18,409 nucleotides of DNA, from contig JBAZJN010000019.1 of the NCBI GenBank assembly GCA_041651295.1, positions 1-18,409 on the forward strand, read 5' to 3'. Position 1 is the stretch's first letter; the number at the start of each line of letters is the position of its first letter. This DNA comes from JBAZJN01 sp041651295 (GTDB lineage Bacteria; Patescibacteriota; UBA1384; XYA2-FULL-43-10; CAINNR01). Shown here piece after piece: positions 12,320 through 18,121 of the stretch. The notes under the pieces were generated by a model, which worked only from the letters and a program-made list of their open reading frames with translations, searched no databases and was not told the origin of the DNA. A program made the translations under genes and the position numbers.

Positions 12320-13047
12320 CAGGATTTCCTCCGTTTCAGTGCCTCTAGTAGGAACTCGCAGTCGTCCCTATCATCGACGTCAAGGGCCAAGTTGGCCAGC
12401 TGACACTCCAGAAACTCGACGCTTCCGCCAAACAACGACTGGAAACGCTTCTGCCAGTTTCCCAGTGTCATCGTCATACTGAAGATCCGGAAGAAATCAA
12501 ACCCCATTATCTTGATGAAACCGTAGACCTTGTTCCGCTCCATTCGTTCGATCAACTTCATGTCTGGAGCGATTGGCCGACGGAAAAACATCACTTGCCC
12601 CCGAGCCAACCCGCGGTTGGGCAACATACCCAAGGTTCCTTGCATATAGTTGGTACGGCGCCAATGCTGCTTCTCCTTGGGCAATGAACTCTTGGGCACT
12701 ACTGGGATGACCAGGTCGGCGGCAGATTGTTCAGCGGCGTCTGCAAAGTCCGCCAGATCTTTAGTGGTTACCAGTAGTGCATCACCGTTGATGAGCATGA
12801 TTGGCTCACTCTTTGCAGCCTGAACCAAAGCTATGACATCGAGAAGGTAGCGACCTCGAGTCCTGATCCGCTCCACCCAAAGCATCGGGCGCGTTCCTGC
12901 TGGTACCACCATTAGCACCGGCTGATCCGACAACGGCACAACAACATCGCGCATCCGCTGCCAAGACGGAATTCCGTCAATGACGAGAGATAACTTCGGG
13001 CCTCCCATTCGCCGTCCTTGGCCACCGAAAAGGATTCCGATCTTCAT
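12319..13047 (-). CDS. MobA-like nucleotidyltransferase
   Basis: A 242-aa protein with the NTP_transf_3/MobA signature at its N-terminus: MKIGILFGGQGRRMGGPKLS, matching the GGxSxRMGxxK nucleotide-binding loop. LINGDALLV follows at the usual position of the metal-binding aspartate motif, and the end NLALDVDDRDDCEFLLEAL resembles the DIDTPEDL C-terminus of this family. Family members transfer GMP/CMP/UMP to cofactor or sugar-phosphate precursors. No molybdenum cofactor gene is in view, so a sugar, lipid or unknown acceptor is as likely. The start at 13047 is preferred over 13053 because GGGAG is 8 nt upstream of it. It is GC-rich and in an operon with the membrane protein downstream. Confidence 0.8.
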   Translation of the reverse strand: MKIGILFGGQGRRMGGPKLSLVIDGIPSWQRMRDVVVPLSDQPVLMVVPAGTRPMLWVERIRTRGRYLLDVIALVQAAKSEPIMLINGDALLVTTKDLADFADAAEQSAADLVIPVVPKSSLPKEKQHWRRTNYMQGTLGMLPNRGLARGQVMFFRRPIAPDMKLIERMERNKVYGFIKIMGFDFFRIFSMTMTLGNWQKRFQSLFGGSVEFLECQLANLALDVDDRDDCEFLLEALKRRKS

Positions 13048-13068
13048 CTGCATCACTCCCTCGGCGAG

Positions 13069-13097
13069 ATTGTACAATAAAATATGAATTTGCGCAA
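13069..13097 (-). promoter_or_regulatory. Promoter of the nucleotidyltransferase operon
   Basis: TTGCGC (13097-13092), 17-nt spacer, TACAAT (13074-13069). The predicted start leaves a leader of about 15-20 nt holding the GAGGGAG SD. Confidence 0.7.
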
Positions 13098-13131
13098 TAA
13101 AAAAAGGCCGCTAACCATTATCGGTTGCGGC
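13098..13131 (-). terminator. Terminator with stop codon in its loop
   Basis: Minus strand: GCCGC-AACC stem, loop GATAAT, GGTT-(A)-GCGGC, then C and a T-tract. The TAA (13118-13120) of the 49-aa gene is in the loop. Confidence 0.9.
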
Positions 13132-13267
13132 TATGATCGTCTCCCTTCTCCTTGGGTTTCTCAACCCTAACGGACCTGAGGATTGCTTCAGCGTAAGGGT
13201 CACCAGCCAATGAAGCGAGTCTCATATTCTCCTCATCAAGCACAACAACTCTGTCAGCTCTCGCCAA
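13118..13267 (-). CDS. Unknown 49-aa protein with TTG start
   Basis: Not recognised. The start is set at TTG 13265-13267 because GGAGG lies exactly 8 nt upstream and a well-spaced promoter (13305-13333) precedes it. A longer frame back to 13333 would run through that promoter. The peptide starts ARADRVVVLDEENMRLASL and ends in a Lys/Arg/Asp-rich tail. It looks helical, charged and soluble. It has its own promoter and terminator, with the stop codon in the terminator loop, and lies between two leftward genes. GC is higher than in the G5-domain gene upstream. Confidence 0.65.
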   Translation of the reverse strand: MARADRVVVLDEENMRLASLAGDPYAEAILRSVRVEKPKEKGDDHSRNR

Positions 13268-13304
13268 CGTGAAAACCTCCCTGTTCGGCAGTTGCCAAAT
13301 AGAA

Positions 13305-13333
13305 ATAATACTAGAACAACAAGTAAAAATCAA
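13305..13333 (-). promoter_or_regulatory. Promoter of the 49-aa gene
   Basis: TTGATT (13333-13328), 17-nt spacer, TATTAT (13310-13305). It begins exactly at the stop codon of the G5-domain gene. Confidence 0.75.
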
Positions 13334-14305
13334 TTATTGTTTGATTTCTTCGACCAAAATGCTTGGGCCGGCACCACGGCCGTTCCACTTAAGAGAACTC
13401 AAGACACTGCGCGAAAGATCTAGTAATACCGAAAGATCGTCGGGTTTAGCAGTGCCCCAAGTGCAATCGACTGTTCCAAAAACTTTCACTCCACTGTCTA
13501 GGTTTGTTATCCGAATTAGAGTTCCTCGTTTATAATTAACACTGACAATTAAGCAATTAGATCTATCGTAGATAGTCGCTCTGCCACGAACCGATGACAA
13601 AATTGTGACTTTGGTACCGGTATAGTTTATTTGTGTTTTTGGTTGTTTTGTAATTTCGGTAGCTAAAAGTATTCGGCTTACCTCTTCGCCATCCTCACGA
13701 GTAACTCGATATGTTAACTTCTTCTCCCCCTTTACACCGGCATCGACACGCTTTTTTCCGTAGTCAAGGTTTGGATCCTCTTTTTCCTGAATAGTGAAAT
13801 CAATGGGTTTTGCCTCAACAACATTCGTAATTGCCACACGGGTGATTGCGATTTGACTGCCATTAAATATTTGCGATTCTAGCGACGGGCCAACTTTATC
13901 ATCGGCTCCCAACTCGATATTTTTCTCCTTGAATAATTCCGCCACTGTCTTTGTCCAACTGCGATATTCTTTACTCCGTTTCCCGTCTTTTAGAAAATAA
14001 ACCGGCGCCCGATCAAGGGTGAGGGTAGCACCAATGCCTAATGATGGATCGGGAAATATTTTGATTCTGTCTTCCTGATAATAATCCAGCTGCAGATCAG
14101 TGATAATTTTTGCCGCCTCAATACTATCACTTTGGCCAGAGATGGTCTGGTTCTGTCCATCAGCTTTGTTCTCAATAATTTGGTATGGATAACTGGTCAC
14201 TTGCAACTTGTCACTTGTAACTTCTTTTGCGTTGCTTTTAACAACAGAAAATAGCGTAAATGATAGAAGCGAGACCGAAACCATAGCGTAAAATAAATTG
14301 CGCAT
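13334..14305 (-). CDS. Secreted G5-domain protein with RlpA-like double-psi barrel
   Basis: A 323-aa exported or membrane-anchored envelope protein. Residues ~4-25 are a signal peptide or anchor. Residues ~85-145 resemble the DUF348 ubiquitin-like repeat of YabE (TLTLDRAPVYFLKDGKRSKE, then WTKTVAELFKEKNIEL). A G5 domain is at ~150-235 (EKEDPNLDYGKKRVDAG, then GEKKLTYRVTREDGEEV). The C-terminal part has the double-psi barrel pattern (RGRATIYD, KRGTLIRITNLDSGVKV, LLDLSRSVLSSL). This is the YabE/Rpf-like layout of peptidoglycan-remodelling proteins. The catalytic aspartates of RlpA/MltA barrels are not clearly conserved, so binding rather than cleavage is possible. A heptamer repeat follows the signal peptide. 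The start is leaderless, with TGC-TATAAT 6 nt before the ATG. Confidence 0.85.
   Translation of the reverse strand: MRNLFYAMVSVSLLSFTLFSVVKSNAKEVTSDKLQVTSYPYQIIENKADGQNQTISGQSDSIEAAKIITDLQLDYYQEDRIKIFPDPSLGIGATLTLDRAPVYFLKDGKRSKEYRSWTKTVAELFKEKNIELGADDKVGPSLESQIFNGSQIAITRVAITNVVEAKPIDFTIQEKEDPNLDYGKKRVDAGVKGEKKLTYRVTREDGEEVSRILLATEITKQPKTQINYTGTKVTILSSVRGRATIYDRSNCLIVSVNYKRGTLIRITNLDSGVKVFGTVDCTWGTAKPDDLSVLLDLSRSVLSSLKWNGRGAGPSILVEEIKQ
14192..14226. repeat. 7-bp periodic repeat inside the G5-protein gene
   Basis: ACTGGTC, ACTTGCA, ACTTGTC, ACTTGTA, ACTTCTT: five heptamers. They encode the Ser/Asp/Lys-rich linker directly after the signal peptide. Confidence 0.8.
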
Positions 14306-14307
14306 GA
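14288..14307. repeat. 20-bp direct repeat, copy 1
   Basis: GTAAAATAAATTGCGCATGA, covering the first codons of the G5-protein gene on the minus strand. The identical 20 bp recur at 14823-14842, 535 bp away. Confidence 0.85.
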
Positions 14308-14311
14308 AATT

Positions 14312-14320
14312 ATTATAGCA
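14312..14320 (-). promoter_or_regulatory. Extended -10 (TGCTATAAT) of the leaderless G5-protein gene
   Basis: TGC-TATAAT ends 6 nt before the ATG at 14305, so transcription should start at or next to the start codon. No SD is present. Confidence 0.75.
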
Positions 14321-14327
14321 AAAATGA

Positions 14328-14356
14328 TTGAAAATTTTGATACCTAATGATATGGT
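14328..14356 (+). promoter_or_regulatory. Promoter of the 98-aa gene
   Basis: TTGAAA (14328-14333), 17-nt spacer, TGA-TATGGT (14351-14356). It diverges from the G5-protein promoter. Confidence 0.6.
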
Positions 14357-14383
14357 TTTGTCATCTCACACAGGAGATTCACC

Positions 14384-14680
14384 ACGGACATCAAGGATCG
14401 CGTTCTGTGCTGGATTGTGGGACAACTAGGAGAATTGGCCGACCAGATTCGGCTACAGAAGTTCCTGGAATATGATGGTAAGAGTATCTGGTCTGAAGAG
14501 ACATGGGACTTCGGCCTTTCACTCCTCAGACACAAGCCACCAGATGATGATGAAGTCAGGCAATTCATCATAGACAAGATCAAACTCCTCAGAGAGAGAT
14601 ACCCTGTGGTTACCAGATCACTGGAGATGCAGGGTGCCTGCGGGTGGGGCGCAGCTGACATCAGTCAGAGATCGTTCTAG
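14384..14680 (+). CDS. Unknown ~98-aa protein, start codon probably ACG
   Basis: Not recognised. The frame reads sensibly from ACG at 14384 (TDIKDRVLCWIVGQLGELAD) through SIWSEETWDFGLSLLRHKPPDDDEVRQFI to the end. No ATG, GTG or TTG occurs between the upstream stop (14348) and 14384. A GGAG lies 7 nt before the ACG, exactly where an SD should be. The next standard start is GTG 14417, which has no SD and would cut the protein to 87 aa. CTG at 14405 with AGGA at 7 nt is a third option. The product is helical and acidic, without membrane segments. It is GC-richer than its neighbours. The unit is enclosed by a 20-bp direct repeat. Confidence 0.6.
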   Translation, partial: TDIKDRVLCWIVGQLGELADQIRLQKFLEYDGKSIWSEETWDFGLSLLRHKPPDDDEVRQFIIDKIKLLRERYPVVTRSLEMQGACGWGAADISQRSF

Positions 14681-14728
14681 TGTTTCGGATCGGATCGAAC
14701 AGCGACGCCCCGCCCGGGCATCATTTTT
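14671..14728 (+). terminator. Stop-codon hairpin and probable terminator of the 98-aa gene
   Basis: A weak GATCG/CGGATC hairpin has the TAG (14678-14680) in its loop. It is followed by a GCCC/GGGC stem extended by GA/TC (14704-14722) and ATTTTTATATTT. The second hairpin is imperfect, so confidence is moderate. Confidence 0.55.
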
Positions 14729-14784
14729 ATATTTCTACCTTTACATCCCTCCGAAATCTCTTCTAAAAAAACCGCGGAGACAAG

Positions 14785-14803
14785 TTGGTAACATGATTAC
14801 CAA
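14785..14803. promoter_or_regulatory. Perfect inverted repeat, possible operator
   Basis: TTGGTAA-CATGA-TTACCAA. Its core TGGTAA/TTACCA is similar to the GGTAA/TTACC repeats at the Phd-like promoter. It lies about 90 bp upstream of the glycosyltransferase promoter, in a stretch (14729-14870) where I see no gene. Confidence 0.4.
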
Positions 14804-14822
14804 ATTAAATTCGGCCGGAGGT

Positions 14823-14842
14823 GTAAAATAAATTGCGCATGA
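14823..14842. repeat. 20-bp direct repeat, copy 2
   Basis: Identical to 14288-14307. Here it has no coding role and follows a GGAGG-like sequence. The flanking bases differ on both sides of the 20 bp. Confidence 0.85.
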
Positions 14843-14871
14843 GTCATGAATAAAGTACAGCAAATTTCAGC

Positions 14872-14900
14872 TCGACTTTTGGGACAAAATCTGCTAAATT
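14872..14900 (+). promoter_or_regulatory. Promoter of the glycosyltransferase gene
   Basis: TCGACT (14872-14877), 17-nt spacer, extended -10 TGC-TAAATT (14895-14900). The leader is about 14 nt and consists mostly of the GAGGAGGTG SD. Confidence 0.6.
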
Positions 14901-14920
14901 TCACAAGAGGAGGTGCTGAC

Positions 14921-16102
14921 GTGAAAATCGCAATATTCACCAACACATACTGGCCCAGTCGCAACGGTGTTGCCATTGCAATTAAGCTCCTGCGGGAATG
15001 CTTAATCGCGCTCGGACACACCGTCCTGGTTTTTGCGCCAGCCTATCCCGGTAAGAAATATAATGACCCCGAAGGGGTTTTTCGTTTTTCTGCCTTTGGG
15101 TTCGGAGACTATCCGCTAGCCAAGTTGCTGTTCGTTCGCAACAAGGCGAGGCGGATACTCATCGAACAAAAAGTCGAACTGGTTTACCTGCCACATCCCT
15201 GGTGGGTGAGCAGTTTGGGACTTAGTCTGGCCAAAGAACTCGACTTGGCCACGGTGTCAGTGATTCACACCCAGTACGACAAGATGGTCAAGGCTGTGCC
15301 ACTGATTGGCTGGCTGGCAAAGCGCTCACCAATTGTCGGTCGGCTGATTGGTCGGATCCTCTGGTGGAAGGTCAGACGATTTTGCAACGCTGTTGACATG
15401 GTAACCACCCCGGGATTCGGCATGCAGAAGCATCTAGTCTCACTTGGAGTCAATACTCCGGTCTGGCTGACACCAAACCCAACCAATCTTGAAGGTTTCG
15501 GCCAGCAGGACTCCTCGGCGATTCGTGCCAAGCTCGATATCCCCACCGATTCACCGGTGATTGGTTATACCGGACGACTGGTCGCGGAGAAGAATCCCGA
15601 TCAGTTGTTGGCAGCTTTTGCCCTGATCCGCGGCGGGGTGCAAGAAACTCACCTCTTGATCATCGGTGACGGTGAAATGAGAGCTGGTCTTGAGCGCCAA
15701 GCAGCCAAGATCGGAAATGTTCATTTCGCCGGCAGTCTTGATCACAGTCTGGTAGCCAAATACCTGGCTGCCTGCAACTTGTTCTTGAGCGCTTCGACCT
15801 TTGAGGTTCAGCCGTTGACCTACGTTGAAGCATTGGCCTCAGGCTTGCCGATTGTCGCCTACCGATCCCAAGGCAATGAGGTTGTCAGCGACAACGAAAA
15901 TGGCAGACTGATATCGCTTGATAAGGGCCCTGCTGGTCTGGCGGCCGCTGTCATTGACCTGATCATCAATAGGACCAAGCTAACTGCCATGTCAAAGCGA
16001 GCACGAGTCTCGACTCACCAGTTCGAAAAAGTAGTCGCCACCAAGAGAACTGTCGAGGCTTTATGCGAAGCCAAGAAGCGTCACGACCTCCCGGAATCCT
16101 GA
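14921..16102 (+). CDS. GT4-family glycosyltransferase, diacylglycerol glucosyltransferase-like
   Basis: A 393-aa GT-B retaining glycosyltransferase. The N-terminal domain starts MKIAIFTNTYWPSRNGVAIA, with IHTQYD near residue 115, as in 1,2-diacylglycerol 3-alpha-glucosyltransferases and PimA-like enzymes. The donor domain shows GYTGRLVAEKNPDQLLAAF, LLIIGDGEMRAGLE, VHFAGSL and the EX7E motif in STFEVQPLTYVEALASGLP. It probably glycosylates a membrane lipid at the inner leaflet; the acceptor is inferred. The GTG at 14921 is chosen for the GAGGAGG SD 6-7 nt upstream; an ATG at 14846 lies before the promoter. GC-rich, no inserted repeats, stop codon in the terminator loop: the longest gene with that architecture here. 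It is convergent with the helicase gene. Confidence 0.92.
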   Translation: MKIAIFTNTYWPSRNGVAIAIKLLRECLIALGHTVLVFAPAYPGKKYNDPEGVFRFSAFGFGDYPLAKLLFVRNKARRILIEQKVELVYLPHPWWVSSLGLSLAKELDLATVSVIHTQYDKMVKAVPLIGWLAKRSPIVGRLIGRILWWKVRRFCNAVDMVTTPGFGMQKHLVSLGVNTPVWLTPNPTNLEGFGQQDSSAIRAKLDIPTDSPVIGYTGRLVAEKNPDQLLAAFALIRGGVQETHLLIIGDGEMRAGLERQAAKIGNVHFAGSLDHSLVAKYLAACNLFLSASTFEVQPLTYVEALASGLPIVAYRSQGNEVVSDNENGRLISLDKGPAGLAAAVIDLIINRTKLTAMSKRARVSTHQFEKVVATKRTVEALCEAKKRHDLPES

Positions 16103-16120
16103 AAGGCTTCCGGGTTTTTT
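16090..16120 (+). terminator. Terminator with stop codon in its loop
   Basis: CCCGGAA (16090-16096)/TTCCGGG (16108-16114), with the TGA (16100-16102) in the 11-nt loop, then six T. The last two T and the next A are the reverse-strand TAA of the helicase gene. Confidence 0.95.
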
Positions 16121-18098
16121 AAATCTGACTTTTCACGTCTTCCGGTATTTCAGACAGAAAACGGGATGGCACATTTGCGACCGGATTGCCAAAGTAAATA
16201 CGGCCCGAAGCATAAATTAAATAGAGCTTCTTCCGAGCCCGGGTGATTCCGACATAACAGAGTCGACGCTCTTCTTCAATTTCGGATTCATCGATAATAC
16301 TTCTGGCATGCGGCAAAAGCCCTTCTTCCATACCGATAATAAAGACTGACGGAAATTCGAGGCCCTTTGAAGAGTGCAGAGTCATTAAAGTAACTACATC
16401 GGCATTTTGGTCCAGCTCATCAGAATCTTGGTAAAGCGCAATTTTTTCCAGAAAGGATTCTAGCGGTTTTTCGACCCCCAAGGTATCGGTATATGATGCG
16501 ACAGATTTCAACTCCAAAATATTCTCCCACCGTGCCTCGGCCTCGGCGGTGCCATCAAGCAAATTATCCTTATAGCCGCTTCCCTCCGCTACGATTTCGA
16601 TTAAATCCGATACCCCGACCTCACGGCTTTTTGCTCTAAATTTTTCCATCATTTCTAAAAATTTTGCGATTTTTTGTCTTCCTTTGTCATTGCGAGCCGA
16701 AGACGTGGCAATCTGGATTGCTTCGTTACTCATCGTTCCTCGCAATGACGAGAGAAAAGTCATCACGGTCTTGGAACCAATGCCTCGGGCCGGCATATTT
16801 ACAATTCTTTCAAAAGCGATCCTATCATCAGGATTGGCGATTAACCGCAAATAGGCCAGAATATCTTTAATCTCCCGTCGCTCATAGAATTTGATCCCGC
16901 CAATTACTTTGTATGGAATGCTGTACCGCAGAAATGCCTCTTCCATGGCTCGCGATTGAGCATTCATCCGGTACAAGACCGCAAAATCTGAATAACTGAT
17001 GGTTTGCAGTTTGTGGTTTGTGGTTTTTCCAACCGACAACCGACTACTAACGACCAACCCTTTTATCTCTGTTGCCACAAATTCAGCCTCATCTTTTTCG
17101 TTTAATGCCTGATAAATTTGCAAGGCATGACCTTCCGGGTTGTCGGTGAACAAGGTTTTGTCGGTCCGATGGCGGTTGAATTTGATTAGTTCGTCTGCCG
17201 CCCGGAGAATATTTTTAGTCGAGCGGTAGTTTTGTTCAAGTTTGATAACTTTGGCGCCCGGATAATCCCGCTCAAAATTTAAGATGTTACGGAAGTTGGC
17301 ACCGCGAAAACCATAGATCGATTGGGAATCGTCGCCGACAACACAGATATTTTTATTTTTGGCCGACAGCATTTTGGCCCAGAGATATTGAACCTGATTG
17401 GTGTCCTGATATTCGTCAACCAAAATATATTTAAAAATTCGCTGATACTTTTGCAACACCTCCGGTTGATCTTCAAATAATCGGACACAGAGCAAAAGCA
17501 GATCGTCAAAATCCATTGCACCGATGGTTTTCAGGTATTTTTGATACTGTTTGTAAACATCAAAGACAATTTCTTCAAACGGCGAATTTACATACTGTCC
17601 GTAATCATCAGGGCCGATAAATTCATTTTTTGCCCCCGATATATAGTGAAGCACGGCATTTGGATTGTAATTTTTGGTATCAATCCCTCTATCCTGCATA
17701 ATTTTCTTCACAACTGATAATTGATCTTGACTGTCATAGATGGTAAAACTCGACGGATATCCCAAATGCTTAGCTTCGCGGCGGAGAATTTTGACACAAA
17801 TTGAATGAAATGTTCCCATCCAGGGTAAAATATTCCTTGTGCTTTCGACTTTCAACTTTGAACTTTCACCTAGCAACGCTTCCATGCGTTGCTTCATCTC
17901 CCCTGCCGCTTTATTGGTGAAAGTCACGGCTAAAATACTTTCCGGCGCCGCTTTTTTCATTGATATTAGGTAGGCCAGCCGATGGGTTAGAGCCTTGGTT
18001 TTGCCACTCCCCGCTCCTGCGAGGATTAGAACAGGACCCTCAGTCGTCTCGACGGCTTCTCTCTGCGGCAGATTTAAATCATTGAGTATGTTTTTCAT
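16119..18098 (-). CDS. UvrD/PcrA-type SF1A DNA helicase with in-frame repeat insertions
   Basis: A 3'-5' SF1A helicase for excision repair and replication-fork maintenance. All motifs are present: Q-motif LNLPQREAV, Walker A GAGSGKTKAL (near 29-38), TFTNKAAGEM, GTFHSI, motif II VDEYQDTN, VVGDDSQSIYGFRGA, LEQNYRST, LMTLHSSKGLEF and YVGITRARKKLYL. The 659-aa length is shorter than the usual ~720. The C-terminal tail that binds RNA polymerase or MutL in PcrA/UvrD is absent. Insertions that keep the frame are a palindromic element (reads SSLRGTMSNEAIQIATSSARND, cut here at both ends) and two heptamer blocks. TG-T-TATAAT ends 8 nt before the ATG, so it is probably leaderless. UvrD versus PcrA cannot be separated from sequence alone. 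Confidence 0.95.
   Translation of the reverse strand: MKNILNDLNLPQREAVETTEGPVLILAGAGSGKTKALTHRLAYLISMKKAAPESILAVTFTNKAAGEMKQRMEALLGESSKLKVESTRNILPWMGTFHSICVKILRREAKHLGYPSSFTIYDSQDQLSVVKKIMQDRGIDTKNYNPNAVLHYISGAKNEFIGPDDYGQYVNSPFEEIVFDVYKQYQKYLKTIGAMDFDDLLLLCVRLFEDQPEVLQKYQRIFKYILVDEYQDTNQVQYLWAKMLSAKNKNICVVGDDSQSIYGFRGANFRNILNFERDYPGAKVIKLEQNYRSTKNILRAADELIKFNRHRTDKTLFTDNPEGHALQIYQALNEKDEAEFVATEIKGLVVSSRLSVGKTTNHKLQTISYSDFAVLYRMNAQSRAMEEAFLRYSIPYKVIGGIKFYERREIKDILAYLRLIANPDDRIAFERIVNMPARGIGSKTVMTFLSSLRGTMSNEAIQIATSSARNDKGRQKIAKFLEMMEKFRAKSREVGVSDLIEIVAEGSGYKDNLLDGTAEAEARWENILELKSVASYTDTLGVEKPLESFLEKIALYQDSDELDQNADVVTLMTLHSSKGLEFPSVFIIGMEEGLLPHARSIIDESEIEEERRLCYVGITRARKKLYLIYASGRIYFGNPVANVPSRFLSEIPEDVKSQI
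16686..16749. repeat. Palindromic element, GTCATTGCGAG family, inside the helicase gene
   Basis: A 64-bp element GTCATTGCGAG...CTCGCAATGAC with GTGGCAATC/GATTGC inner arms, inserted between two conserved helicase motifs. Same family as the copies at 3031-3095 and the arms at 4558 and 4884. Confidence 0.88.
17001..17056. repeat. 7-bp periodic repeat inside the helicase gene (eight units)
   Basis: GGTTTGC, AGTTTGT, GGTTTGT, GGTTTTT, then CCAACCG, ACAACCG, ACTACTA, ACGACCA. The second half is roughly the inverse of the first, so the whole 56 bp is a diverged hairpin-capable repeat kept at period 7. Confidence 0.78.
17842..17869. repeat. 7-bp periodic repeat inside the helicase gene (N-terminal)
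   Basis: CTTTCGA, CTTTCAA, CTTTGAA, CTTTCAC. It is close in sequence to the TTTCGAC repeat in iscU, and encodes a Ser/Lys/Glu linker between MEALLG and the GTFHSI motif. Confidence 0.78.
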
Positions 18099-18106
18099 GC
18101 CTTTGT

Positions 18107-18115
18107 ATTATAACA
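18107..18115 (-). promoter_or_regulatory. Extended -10 (TGTTATAAT) of the helicase gene
   Basis: TG-T-TATAAT with 8 nt to the ATG at 18098 and no usable SD, as for rsmI and the G5-protein gene. Confidence 0.7.
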
Positions 18116-18121
18116 ATTAGT

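Noticed and set aside
13268..13333. Longer start (71 aa) for the 49-aa gene
   Set aside because: The additional codons run through a well-formed promoter with a 17-nt spacer.
14344..14661. 105-codon minus-strand frame opposite the 98-aa gene
   Set aside because: It is the antisense shadow of a frame with promoter, SD and terminator on the plus strand, and has no SD of its own.
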